This document shows positions 1-11,972 of a stretch of 62,500 bases of DNA, one piece after another. Position 1 is the stretch's first letter. Each line of letters starts with the position of its first letter. This stretch comes from Cryptococcus deneoformans JEC21. Lineage: Eukaryota > Basidiomycota > Tremellomycetes > Tremellales > Cryptococcaceae. The notes beneath the pieces were generated by a model that made no database searches, had not been told where the DNA came from, and was given only the letters and a program-made list of their open reading frames with translations. The stretch spans positions 666,121-728,620 of the forward strand of contig NC_006691.1 in the NCBI RefSeq assembly GCF_000091045.1, read 5' to 3'. A program made the position numbers and the translations under genes.

Positions 1-27
1 CATCATCAGAGTAAGAGACAAGCTGGC

Positions 28-918
28 TTACTTTTGAGGCAAAGGCGTGGGCACAAATTCTTCTTCAGCGTCTGACCCTTCTGCATCCTCCTCCGACTCC
101 TTTTTCTCGGGAAGATGATCGACAAAGTCGATAAACGCTTCCAACGTTTGTTCATCCAGCTCAACATCTGATAGTTCCAATGCTAAAGATGGTTCACGCT
201 TCTTCCTCTCTCTGTTCTTTTCCTTGGTTTTGGTCCTGCCATTCAACTGTGGTTCAAGAGTGGGGTGCAGGTCGTTCATTTCAACATGAAACGTGTCTTT
301 TTGTCGAGAAGGACCAGAAGGATTTGACTGGCTACCGGAGAGGGGATATTCACTGGACGCAGGATTTGTTTTGGCTTTTTTATGGGTTTCGGCGTTAAGT
401 TCGGGTGAAGGGGGTAATGGAGACATGGAAGAAAGTGGAGGAGAGCGTCTTGAGCGTTTGGAAGCCTGAGTAATAGACTCATCGTTCTTCTCAGCAGCCT
501 TGCGCCTGGCGACATTGGTCTTGTTGTCTGAGCTAGCCTGACTGCCAGCTCCAACCTTCTTCTTTCTCGGAGCGGCTTCGTCGTCCGAGTCAGAGTCAGG
601 TTTGGGTGCCTTCCCCATGGCCTTGCCCCTTGCACCCTTGGCCCTTTTCCGAGGCGTTACCTCGTTTCGCTCCGGGACTGGATTTGTTTTTGCACCCCTG
701 GTCCTCTTCGCCGGGGAAGACACCAGAGTTTCGTCCTGCTGTTCATCCTCGGGTCCCTTGGCCTGAGTTTTGCTCTTTGCGCTCCTCGTCCGTCGAAGAG
801 AAGGAACTTCGACGCCGGCTAGGACGGTTTCGGACATCTTTCCTTTTCCCTTGCGCATACTTGTTCGCAGGGAAGCTCTCCCTGGGTCGCCTCTGGCTGT
901 TGCTGCGGGCTGAGACAT
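28..918 (-). CDS. Basic/acidic low-complexity nuclear protein, cut by window edge
   Basis: Unrecognised protein. The reading frame opens with an ATG at 918 and stays open for 296 codons. It is strongly charged and low in complexity: Lys/Arg clusters that look like nuclear localisation signals (KRSRR, KRTRGAK, RKKKVG), acidic serine runs (DSDSDDEA), and a predicted helical stretch near residues 245-270 (LELSDVELDEQTLEAFIDF) that is the only ordered-looking part. The frame meets a stop at 28, but on the coding strand that stop lies inside a good 5' splice site (GTAAGC, 31-26) followed by a branch-like CTGAT near position 8. The real gene therefore probably continues past the left edge. It is divergently paired with the BRPF-like gene across about 150 bp. 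A chromatin-associated role is only an inference from composition. Confidence 0.65.
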   Translation of the reverse strand: MSQPAATARGDPGRASLRTSMRKGKGKMSETVLAGVEVPSLRRTRSAKSKTQAKGPEDEQQDETLVSSPAKRTRGAKTNPVPERNEVTPRKRAKGARGKAMGKAPKPDSDSDDEAAPRKKKVGAGSQASSDNKTNVARRKAAEKNDESITQASKRSRRSPPLSSMSPLPPSPELNAETHKKAKTNPASSEYPLSGSQSNPSGPSRQKDTFHVEMNDLHPTLEPQLNGRTKTKEKNRERKKREPSLALELSDVELDEQTLEAFIDFVDHLPEKKESEEDAEGSDAEEEFVPTPLPQK

Positions 919-986
919 GTTTGGAGGAGCCGGAAGGGAGGGATATCGGAGGCGTGCTGATGTTCTGGCTGGGGAGACGCGTCGAG

Positions 987-996
987 GTCACGTGAC
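987..996. promoter_or_regulatory. Palindromic E-box GTCACGTGAC in a divergent promoter
   Basis: A perfect 10-bp palindrome with a CACGTG core lies in the 151-bp spacer between two divergent genes. This core is the recognition sequence of Cbf1/bHLH factors in fungi. Control of both genes is an inference. Confidence 0.45.
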
Positions 997-1069
997 GGGC
1001 GCGGTGGATGTTTGTGCAATATAAGCATAGATGTTGTGCAGCCACTGCATACTGCGACAGTCACCCGCA

Positions 1070-4000
1070 ATGCCCCTCCACGACCTCCCAAAGGTCTCCT
1101 TCACTCTCATCACAGACGATCCAGCCCTTCTCCATCCAGCAGGCGTACAGTCCGTGAGTCCTCAGCTCCTACTCTTTCGCCCTTGCTGACCCGTATGCCA
1201 TAGGAGCAAAGCAGATCGTACGGATGTAAGCTCGGCCTATGCGCTCCATCAAACCGCAAGCGCCTCACACTGACGCATGATGCCGCAGACAATGACTTCT
1301 CTGACTTCGAAAGACCGGAGCACTACATTCGCTATATAGGTCGGTGACGCGCTCGATAGAAAGGTAGCCTCGACTGATTTGCATGATAGAACCCATCGAG
1401 TCAGAGTTGGCAGTGCAGGTTGAATATGACATGGACGAACAAGGTACGCCTCCATCTCTACACATTGGTGATTGGTGAAACAGTAGTTGATGCGGATGCT
1501 GGGGATTGCAGACCAAGCATGGTTAGATACTTATAATGCTGAACGAAAGAAAGACCAATGTGGGCCCATTTCGTACGAAGTATTCGAGATTATCATGGAC
1601 AAACTGGAGAAGGAATGGTTTAACTTGGTACAGTCCTATCGGCTCGTCTGTCCATCTATTAGAAGCTGATCACGACAATACAGTCTAAGCGGATACCGCA
1701 GCCGCAACAACAACTGGCACCTGAAGATTCTAAATGCTCCATCTGCGATGATGGTGAGGGAGAAAACTCGAACGCGATTGTGTTCTGTGACGGATGTAAT
1801 TTGGCGGTCCATCAAGGTACGGAACACCATTCTGCATCCGGACATCGTCCATAACTTCTTCGTAGACTGTTACGGTGTGCCATATATCCCGGAGGGCCAG
1901 TGGCTTTGTCGCAAGTGTACGGTCTCTCCTGAGAACCCAGTAGTGCGTCTCTCGGATCTTTACCCACAATCCTGCTGATAGTCATTAGTCTTGCATCTTC
2001 TGTCCTAACGAAGGCGGAGCTTTCAAGCAAACTACTACAGGCCATTGGGCTCATCTGCTATGCGCAATCTGGATACCAGAGACCACCCTAGGAAATTCCA
2101 TATATATGGAGCCAGTCGAGTCAGTGGAGTTGGTGCCGAAGGGCAGATGGAAGCTGGCAAGTACTCCATTTCATCTACAATCCCTTCCTACCGATGATCT
2201 GACAACTCTATAGGTCTGTTCATTGTGCAAAGAGAGAGTCGGAGCTTGCATTCAATGTGAAAACCGGAATTGTTTCACGGCCTTCCATGTCACTTGCGCA
2301 AGACAGTTGGGTTTATTAAAAAGCATGAAATCATTGACAACCGACGGAACTCTGCATGCGTACTGTCATAAGCACATGCCAGTGAGTACCGTTCGGTTTA
2401 TTGTCAACATCACTAATCCGCGTCCTATTAGTTGGATGAATCAAAGGATCAGGAAGTGGAGGATGAGGAGGAAGAGGACGATGGCTGGGAAGTGTCCCCT
2501 CGCAACCATCACGCTCATGCCAAAACGAAATCTAAAACTCAATCTTCCAAGTCACGAACGTCGAAGTCTCACCCCACACCTACGGCAAAACGCCCAGCTC
2601 AACCATTGGTTATACCTGTCACCAAGAAATCTGCCCAAGCGCATTCCAAATCTTTTCGTCCTGGCCCGCCCATCATTCCCAAGATGATCGTGAATAGAAT
2701 TCTAGAGTATGTCGGGAAAGTTCAGTTGAGGAAGAAGCCTCAGGTTGTAGAGAAGATATGTAGGTATTGGAGTCTGAAAAGGGAAGCAAGAAGAGGAGCG
2801 CCACTGTTGAAAAGGTTGCATCTTGAGGTGTGTTTCCCTCGCGATTTGTCCAATCGCGTTACTAACACATGCAATAGCCTTGGACAGCATCCACAGCCGC
2901 TAGAACTCAGACCGAGTCTGAAAAGGCTCAAAAACTCAAATTTTTACAGATGCTTCGAAACGACCTTGAAAAGGTTCGCATGCTGGCGGACCTCGTTCGG
3001 AAGAGAGAAAAAGAAAAGTTGCGACAGGCGCAAGTTATCAAAGACGTGATAGATCGATTCATCTTTCCATATAGCGAGAGACTGAGGGTGACTTTAGAGA
3101 GAATATCTGCGTAAGTAATCATTACTGATTGTAACCTAAATACACCCACTAATCTTTGTGGTTGGCAGAATGGATCGACGCGAGATGTTTTTGAACCCGG
3201 TCACCCCAGCGGAAGCGCCTGATTATTCCGATATCGTCAAAGAACCGATGTGTTGGTTGTATATAGACGAAAAGCTGGAAAAGAACGCTTATATAGATAT
3301 CGCAGATTTCAAGGTTGGTTGGCTTATCATCGCGACAAGTAGTCACCTCACTAATGGAAATGAAACTGTAGCGTGATATCATGCTCGTGCTTGACAACGC
3401 CATGCTATACAACGCCAGAGATACACCTTTTCATCGTGCGGCGTCCAAACTCAAAACTGCTGCTCAGCCTCTTTTGAATGAGCTCGACTCCATCACAGCA
3501 TCCCATCAATCCACCTCTACAGAGTCCCTTGTACCGTCTGACCTCCCAGTTGGGGACCTCGAGCCTGCTTTGCCCCATATACTCGCCTTCTTCCAAGAAA
3601 CAACTGTCTCCTCACAACCTGAGGAACCTCAAGACCTGCTGACATCCCTTTTTGCAACCGAGCTTGAACCCCCCAAACCTCCCACACCGACACCATCACC
3701 TCCCCCCCAACCCAGAAAATACCGCAGGCCTACAAAGGAAGAGAAGCAGAAGAAGTGGAACGCATTGGTAAAGGAAAGACAAGAGAAGGGACTAGGAAGG
3801 TCGACTAGGGGAACGGAGAAGTTGACAAGAGAGTTCGAAGAAGAGGCAGGGTTAGCTGCGGCCGCTACTCAAAGGGAGAAGAGCACCCCTGTGCCAGCGG
3901 AAGAAGGTAATGGGATGGGTATAGATCATGATAGAAGAGCGGTGCGCAGGAGCACACGAAATTCACTTGGAGGGGCATCTTCTGCGGTCAGCACTCCCAA

Positions 4001-5445
4001 ATCTGCCCCAAGGCAAAGGAAAAGGGAGCCTGCGCAAGTGCCTGTGGCGGAAGAGCCTTCTAGATCAGCTCGCTCAACGTCCACCATTCTCCCGCCGACT
4101 CGACAGCAACGTGGTGTAATAGGTCTTGAGGCTTTGCCTCTTCTTACTACCAAAGAACGTTTGGAACAAGAGCGTGCTCTTGATCTCACTACCACTGAGA
4201 TTGATGCAGCAGACCAGTTCAAGAGATTCAATGTGGGATGGGTTCTGCCTGAAGGTACGAAAAGGAAAAGGAGCCAAAATGCGACGAGCGGTGGTGCAAG
4301 TAGTACCATCTCAAGAGCACCAAACAATTCAACATCACGCGCAAGGGGTAAGAAAAATGAAGCAAGTCCATCTGCAGCACCGGCAACGTCTAAATCAAAG
4401 TCCAGGTCAAGGAAGGGCTCACACAATATCAGCGTTATCCAAGAGGAAGAAGAGGGTGAGATTGAGGTTACTACCCCCAAAAGGTCCGATAAAGGCAATG
4501 CCGTCGAGCCGGAGAACGGTGGTTTCATCGAGGCCGCCGATGACGACAGCGACCTTTCACCCCCTCCTACAAGTTTGCCTGGATCGGCAGCTCCAAGTCC
4601 AAGAGCAACGAGCAGCATCGCTAAGCCAGCTGATGCACATGGATCCGACATCGAAAATGATGCAAGGAGCGATGACGAAGATCAATTGCAAACTGAAAAA
4701 AAGAAGCCGGATCTGGAAGGGCAAGGAGATCAAGAGACAATCTCGCACGGCACCAAACGAAAGGGCGAAAGTGATATCGAAACTCCTGTCAGAGAGAAGA
4801 AAAGATCGAAAACCACACAGGCTAAAGAGGAGAAGGTGGCAAAAACACCACCAAAAGGAAAAGGGAGGGTCAAAGCCCTTTATCCACCTGGAACATTAGG
4901 TATGTCCTTCTCCACTGAATTGTTCAGGATCCGCTAATGCTGTCGCTTGCTCTTTCCAGTCTGGGCTAAAAGTAAGCTGGTTTGCTCAACCATTAAAAGG
5001 CGTTTGCTGATTGATCACATCTTTAGTCCACACATTCCCCTTTTTCCCTGCCGAAATTGTCGATCTAATTGACGATCGCGATGAAGTCCCTGACGCGGTG
5101 CTGAAGGAGGAGACTGCCTCTCGCGCGGCTGCCAAAAATGTGAATAAGGACGTATGGCTCGTGAGATTCTTTGACGCGAGATCGAGTTACGGGTGGATAA
5201 CTGGAGACAGGCTGGACGAGCTTGGAGAGGACGAAAATGTTGACGCCATGTATCTGGCGGGCAAGGACAGAGAAGGGAAGAGTAAAGGGTTTAAGACACC
5301 TAGCCTGAAGAGGGCTTGTAGGAAGGGCTATCGGTAAGTTGGCTTCGGGCTGCATAAATGGTAAATGTACTGATCCGATTTGCCCAGTGATGCTCTAAAT
5401 AGCATGGAAACCAGTGCAAACGAAGGTGGGAGGAAAGAGAAATAA
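1070..5445 (+). CDS. NTO1: BRPF/Nto1-type chromatin reader: EPL region, PHD-Zn knuckle-PHD, bromodomain, PWWP
   Basis: Scaffold subunit expected in a MYST-type histone acetyltransferase complex (NuA3-like; BRPF1 family). Exons read in order: an enhancer-of-polycomb-like N-terminus starting [11 protein letters not shown] (1070), then a first PHD finger ([22 protein letters not shown], joined to [11 protein letters not shown]) at about 1735-1940, a zinc knuckle ([21 protein letters not shown]) at about 1990-2160, and an extended second PHD ([25 protein letters not shown]) at 2216-2380. A bromodomain follows at about 3170-3480 with the acetyl-lysine pocket Asn in AMLYNARDT. After a long disordered basic/acidic region (3600-4880) comes a PWWP domain ([24 protein letters not shown]) ending at TAA 5443-5445. 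At least nine short introns. The last intron, 5334-5387, joins in phase. Budding yeast Nto1 lacks the bromodomain and PWWP, so this copy is closer to animal BRPFs. Converges on VTA1 (349 bp apart). Confidence 0.9.
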
Positions 5446-5793
5446 ATTAAATATCTATCATGTAATAATGTCAGAGTATGTTTTACAAACTCCCAGACTT
5501 CATTGTACTTCTAGTGTCACATATGCATCTCATAATAGGACTCTAAATTCGCAGGACTCATAACTATCCTCCGGCCATTTCGGGTTTGAAATGGGTGGTA
5601 GCAGATATAAAAGGAAGTGGAGGGACAATTCGGTCGAGAAATTCATGGTCAACGTCATTTTATAATCGTTAATTGAGAAGCTAACAACATCCACATCTAT
5701 CGCTCCAAAGGAAACAGCAATGGATAAATTCTCTACTCTTACCCACACGTGCGCATCAGTATATTGAGCGCGCGAACCGCCTAGCCTCGCGTT

Positions 5794-7601
5794 TTATCCG
5801 CCTAGCAAATTTAAAGCTTTCCTCAATTCACTTTTTGCGGTCTCGTAATCATCAAAATCCAACGCACTGATCGCCCATTTTGCGTGTTTCTGTGTCTGCT
5901 CGACATCTCTCCTGCTCAGACTTTTGGGTGCAGGTGTTAGCGATATGGGCGGAGATGTTAAGCCTAAACCATGAGACTGAGGATGGAGAGGCGGGGGGAG
6001 GGACGGGGCAGATGCAAGAGAGGGGGGGGGAGCAGGTGGTACATTGATCGACGAAGGAACAGCGGAGGTGCGAAGGCCGGAGCTGGAAGTAGGGGCAGCC
6101 TTGGGTTTGGGAATGGTGGTAGCAGATTCAGCCCCACGCGCACTGACATCCGGAATGTGCGTCGCTGGTTGATTGTGACGATCGTTAGAACGTGCTGAAG
6201 CTGACGAGTCACCCCTTGGACGACCTTCGGGTGGGTTATCCGCTACTGGAACCGAAGACGCAGACGGGATCGATTTCGAAGATGCCACAGGGGAGGAAAT
6301 ATAAGTGGGTGGTGGTGGCGGAGGGGCATCGTATGACGAGATAGTGTTGTATGTCGAAGCTGGAGAAAGAGGCGCTCCATCGGGACCCGTAAATCTCACA
6401 TTTTTCCTCTCGCCAGAAGGAGACCTTTCCTCAGGAGGTGTGCCCAATACATCCGACGAAGGGACCTCGGTCCTGCTGAGATCAAAGTGGATCTGGGAAT
6501 TCTCATCGTCAGGTAAACCAGGAGTGGCCACTGTGCTCCAAGCTCCAGACCCGCTATTTTGACTTCTCGTTGTGCCTAAGTTATCAGCCGTATGGGCATC
6601 GAGGGGGGGCACGTTGACATTGATATTTTTTCCAGGGCTTAGAGACGGTGAGGTGCGAGGTGACATGGCGGGTGGTGAAGGAATTGTTGGGCGGACAGTG
6701 GACGAGAAGGAGCCATTTCGAGATCCGCCGAGCGCATTTGGTGACTGGATACCTTGGGACAACCCATCTGGCGAACCAGTTGGTGGAACAGGAAGGAGAG
6801 CCTCGTCCTCCGTAATTGCTATGAAGTTTCCAAGGTAAGCTCATGGGGATCCTGACTTCGACATAATCTGGGTATAACTTACGTGGTCCGGGTTTCGGTG
6901 CCCTTCCTTCTCGTAGCGCTTTTGCGCCGTCCGCGGCCTTCCATCGCGCGTACTGCAGTTTTTGCTCCATCTTGAAACACAACGTTACTTGAGCTCCCAT
7001 AGCAACAGAGATTGCAAGTTCATGAAAGACTGACCTCTTCTGTCATACCATGCTCAAAACAACGGAGAACTTCAATAAATTGCCCGGCCACAACGAACTT
7101 CCTTATTGTCGCTCTAGTCAACCCAGTTAGCGTTTAGCAACGTCCGTTTCGTCAATAGACTGACTTTCCGGTGTTACCAGCGCGGTCATCATTATCAGCA
7201 GACATGAAGACCTTGAGAGCAAAGTTTTCAATGTATGCGGCACCGGCTGCCTCACTATGGATCGCTTCATTATTTCCCATGATGACTTTCATCTAAGAGT
7301 AATGAGCTAATTTATTGGAAAAAAAGGGTGAAATGAACTTACTTGCTCCAATGCATCAATAAGGGACATGAGAAATAGGGTGTCTTCTTTGGTTCTGTTT
7401 TGCACCTTCAAAGCCTTCTGAGCAGCAGAGAAAGAGCCTGCAAGAGACTGTTAAACCATAATCATTGACTTTTAAAACAGACTTACACCAATAAGAGACG
7501 ATGGGCTCGGCTTGTTTGAGTTCCTTTGCTCTCTTGAGGATTTGCTCGATATGCTTCAGGCCTTGCGGCACTGAATCCGCCGGGATATTCACGTTTTGCA
7601 T
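5794..7601 (-). CDS. VTA1: Vta1/LIP5, activator of the ESCRT-III disassembly ATPase Vps4
   Basis: Cofactor that binds Vps4 and ESCRT-III at endosomes. The N-terminal tandem MIT-like region is seen across five exons: LKHIEQILKRAKELKQAEPIVSYW, then a block ending LMSLIDALEQ, then MGNNEAIHSEAAGAAYIENFALKVF, FVVAGQFIEVLRCFEHGMTEE, and KMEQKLQYARWKAADGAKALREG. A proline/serine-rich disordered linker of nearly 300 residues follows, longer than in yeast or human. The C-terminal VSL domain that dimerises and binds Vps4 is clear (RRDVEQTQKHAKWAISALDF, YETAKSELRKALNLL) and ends at 5794. The start at 7601 (MQNVNIPADSVPQGL) matches where the family begins, but the same frame stays open upstream for about 158 codons (see findings). 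Total length is roughly 500 residues. Confidence 0.88.
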
Positions 7602-9166
7602 TTTGATCTTCTGGTGCTCGCTGATGATCACAACGTGTTCGCTTTTGGTGGTATAAGCAAGCGAGGCGGCAGTTGCAAAGACGCGCTGCGAAAGAGGTCT
7701 ACTTCTTGAAATATTATGGTTATGATCGTGGTTGAGAAAGGAACGTTGAGGCAACGGCGAATTTGCAGGAAAGTTGACGTTTGAAGCAGGAAGGGCAAAT
7801 AGTTCGGGAGAGATAAGCGGGGTTATAGGATAGGTTTGAGGAGGTCGAAACATGATAAAGGGATTCATTGAGATAGGCAGTGGCCGTCGCATGGCGAGAG
7901 AATGTCGCAGTATAATGAATGTAATTGGTGGAGAGATAATATATATGTCAGCCTTTGGCCTTTCTCTCACAGATAACAGCCCAAAATCCATACGGGGCCA
8001 GCGCCTTATTTGGTGTCTTGGGTACGTTCTCCTAATCCACCGGCGCCCGGAAGATGGCCCAAAGTCCATATCCACAACGAAAAGACCAACGTGACACTTC
8101 CTTCATTAAACAGAGAACGATATGCTACAAGCGATTGTTTGTGCAGTTAGGTCCCAGGACCAAAGAAGCAAACAGCCATCCTTTCCGGGGAAAGAATATA
8201 ATACGGTAGGCATTGTTTTGCAAGCCGTGTGTTTTCACGATGAGCACACAATGTACTCGCAATTCACAGTCCACAGACCATAGTTCGGGAATTAACTAGA
8301 GTGGTAGGTGATTTGGACTCCGTCACTTCTTCAAACACCACGTCTAATGTCTTCTGATCTCTGATTTCCCAGGTAACCTACAGTCGCTCTAGAATAGATA
8401 GACTCACTGTCTGATCCGCTACGATAGTTGTAGAAGTCTCTTCGAGGTAGTTCAGCGAGAAATCTTGGCTCTGCGTCCTGAGAGATATAACGGGTGACAG
8501 TAAAACAGGGTTTTGATGCGTCTGCTTTGGATTGCTGATGACGTAAAGTGTAATTGATTAGAGAAACGGCATAAGTATAGGTGGAAGTTGTGATAAACTC
8601 ACTGAGCCTCTAACAACTGCCAAAGGAGGTGATGATGCGGACAAAGTGTTGAGATGTAGAAAAAGCGAAGACTGATTAGCTGTCGGCGTTGGTCGGCGAA
8701 TCCGGATTTGATGGAAAAGAGAGCGCTTAAGGGGAAAGATGATCCGGGAAGGATGGCGTGAGGATGTGTTTACAGAGGATCGATGGCAACAGCCCGTGTC
8801 ACATAGCATAGAGACTATGTGTCGGGTCGTCCTCTTCGGAGCTTGCTTCATAAACAACATCCGGACGTCACCACTTCTTACGTGTTGGATCTGTCAAATG
8901 AGAAGTTACTGTACGAGGTGAAATGAAGGACGATGCATAATTGCATCGTAAACCATAGTAATGTTCCGCATTCATTGCATCGCTGGATGGCGCAGACTCT
9001 CCAATGACCCTACGAGGAAGAAAGGGAGGAAGCAAGATGTATAAGGAAGGAAAGTCCACTACATCTTCCATCCTGCGCACGGATCTCCAGACACTCCCCT
9101 CTTAATGTCATCGGATCAGTATGCGTTGTCATTCCCCTCTCCATCATCTCGCTCGTCTCAGACACA
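7602..9166. other. Spacer between VTA1 and the Sfr1-like gene
   Basis: About 1.56 kb shared by two divergent genes. I see no convincing gene, tRNA or repeat. The proximal 470 bp upstream of VTA1 remains open in the VTA1 frame. The rest holds only short ORFs without codon or domain support and is best read as promoter and 5' UTR sequence. Confidence 0.5.
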
Positions 9167-11751
9167 ATGTCTAATTCCGATACATCCCAAGCCCTTATAC
9201 TGTGGGAAATTAATCCTGGCCAACCTCTTGTAGCGGCCTCTTCAATTGCAAATACCTCCTCTGCGTCCCTCACTGATCTGATAGAGCCCTTGAAGAAGCA
9301 GGAAAAAGAAAATCGTACAACCTATGCTACCTCGATAGGCCCTACAGATAATGTGAGGGCAACTCAAAGATTGTGCAGCTTTTCTGACGCGCTTGCAGCA
9401 GGATGATGGTCCATCAAGCACTAATCGATGGGTAATAAACAAAGTATTTTCCGATTCCTTCACTTCTCACTTGCGCGTATGCACCCAAGAGCCATATATT
9501 CTAGTCCCTATTCAATCGGGTGACGTGGCACGACGAATCTACCATCCCTTTTGGAAGGAGCAGGAAGGACTACTCAACAAGTCCCGGTGTGTTCAAGGGG
9601 TCCCACTCCCCTTGCTCGGGTCTAAGAAACGTCGCCGAGAGCTGGAAAACCCCTTCGTGGCAGCAGACACAGCGAACACAGCGAACACATTTGCTGACCC
9701 TCCAGCGGGACCTTACCATTCCATGGCCCTCATAAAGCGACCGCGGCTTACTCTTGTCCACGTGCCGAAACCTGATTTACGTCAAAATCACCATGGCACG
9801 GTCAAGCCTTTCCATCCAGTCTCCCATCCTTGGCCCATTGACCAAAAGGGCGATCCCGTTTTCATACTCAATCAGGAATTCCGCCGGCACCTATGTTACT
9901 CTCTGATCCTTCCCACCCCAGCTTTCTTTCAGATACATTACCCTCAAGCATCCGCAACTAAATGCATAGCTCAAAGGCAACTTTCGCGAACCTTCCTGCC
10001 GATTGCCAACTATAAATACAACCCGAACCGACTCATCACCTATCACAGTGGGATTACCATGGCCACCGACAAAGCTGCAACCCAAGGACAAGGAGCCGTT
10101 GCCAGATTGTCAAATTACGCTAATCCAGCCGATGAAAATCAAGTTCAAGATCCTCTTTCTATCATACAGCCCATAATAATGAGACACCTTGTCTGCCCGA
10201 CATCTCATAGCCCATCACCCACCATCGTCGAGCACTCGCACCATGAGTTCATGATGCCAGAGTATGATAACCCTGTCATAGATGACTATGATGTGATGGA
10301 GGTCAGAAGCGAATATGATGGAGAGCTCTGCGTTATGCCGCTCGAGGATTCCGATGCAAACTATCAGACGCTTGCTCAAGAGCAGAGGTCACTGGCCAAG
10401 GCACCGAAGAAGCGTCCTCTCGTCAACAGGATCACGCTCCGGCCCAGATCTCCATCTCCTGACGTCTTCCTTTCAGAGGCACAAGGTGAGAATCCCAATA
10501 AGCATCGGCGTTCAAGTGAGGACGATGAAATTATCGATTCATGCGAAGGGCAATGGAGGGTAGGAAGAATCCCTGGGCATCAAGGGTTCCATTCAAGGTC
10601 CGGGAGAAAAGTGATTGGAAGTGATTCAGAGAGCAGCGGGCAAAAAAGGTCTTTGAGTCAGGTCAGTCAATTGCATCAGGGCATTGATCGTTATCTGCTC
10701 ACCATGAGGTTAGAGCATCTCGGGACAGGCCGAACGAGTTTTGAAGAAACCATTCCGCCCACCGACTCGCGTAATCCTCCCTAAAGCTTCGCCCAAGCCA
10801 TCGACATCTCCTCTCGCAGGTGGCATACCAGACTCTACACCCAGCAAAGACATCACCTCAACTCCCAGTACCTCTGCCTCCGATTCCACTTTAACCGATA
10901 GCACACTGAATTCGCAGGCAAAGTGGACACCATCTCATCGCTCCTCCAAATTAACAAGGCCGTTCAAGACTCCTATCAGATCTGATCGCTCTAGCGCTCC
11001 TTCTCCTTCTACTTCTTCCTTATCATCTACTCACCGAGGCCATCAAGCCACAATACTGACTGTCCAAAACGAAGTGATGCTGTTGAAGAAAGCAGCCAAA
11101 TATGAGAACGACGATTCTGCAGGGCGTTTGGAGGAACTGATAATACAGTGGCGCAATGCGGGTCGTGAAATGGTGGAACGCCTTTTCTCACTTATTCCTC
11201 GACCTTTAGACGACGGTCTTCTCCAGACTTCGTCCGCCTATGCTCCCAATGCTTTCTCGTCTGGTTGGTATGAGGGTCCTTCAACTCTTGAACTCACTCC
11301 CGAACAACAGGATTACTTGGCAAAAGCACCTCTGAACAAGGATGACGAGCCAGTGGATACTGAGGGGAATCTGCTGTTTGAAAACGAAGGAGATCAGGAT
11401 GTAGTGAAATATCTTCAAAAGTTGGAAGAAAATAAGACGTACGCGTTCAAAGAGTATGCTTTTTACTTTGGTATTATGGTATGGGCTCTGATCATGGTTT
11501 TGCTATCAATTCAGAAGCTCTCAGGTGAGGAGAACGCCTATGGATGAGTCAGACGTGGACGATTATTCAAAGTAAGTCATTATCTCTGTACAATTTCAAC
11601 TCATTTCTTAGCATTCGTCTATAGTTGCAGAAATGCGGAAGAATCGTCGTCCAACGAGTGGAATTATGGGAGCCTCATGCGCGGACTCGGTGTAGACCCA
11701 CCACTGCTGGGCTGGGATGCCTGCGCTGAGGACTGGATCGACTTTTCGTAG
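9167..11751 (+). CDS. Sfr1/Mei5-like recombination mediator subunit with a long N-terminal extension
   Basis: Probable partner of Swi5 that stimulates Rad51/Dmc1 strand exchange. Five exons splice in phase: introns 9353-9398, 10662-10713, 11479-11524 and 11572-11624, each with a CTNAY-like branch site except the last. The product is about 795 residues. The C-terminal third carries the family features: a coiled coil (VQNEVMLLKKAAKYEND, RLEELIIQWRNAGREMVERLF) and a terminal MRGLGVDPPLLGWD motif. Two FKPP-like motifs precede it (KKPFRPPTRVI at about 10750, RPFKTPIRS at about 10950), the kind of peptide that contacts Rad51 in other mediators. The first 420 residues are disordered and not recognised; S. 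pombe Sfr1 is only about 300 residues. The phase-consistent introns argue for one gene rather than two. Converges on the GYF gene. Confidence 0.68.
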
Positions 11752-11972
11752 AAGCCCAAAGAAAAAATAATTATTGGGCTCGTCCAGCCTTTCGTCTGAC
11801 ACTAAGCCCATCTGTTGAAACATCTTTAATGAAGTTTCACGCAACTGAACGATTTTTAATAACATGTGGAACGCTTATGTCCCTGTACATAACGACAATT
11901 ATATTGTATATTAGATGCTCATGGAAATCAAAAGCTCATGCATGATGTTGTTCACGATTAACCTTTGAAAAC

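Noticed and set aside
3926..4651. 241-codon minus-strand frame
   Set aside because: It lies fully inside the disordered exon of the BRPF-like gene and mirrors its Ser/Glu-rich codons; no domain, no promoter.
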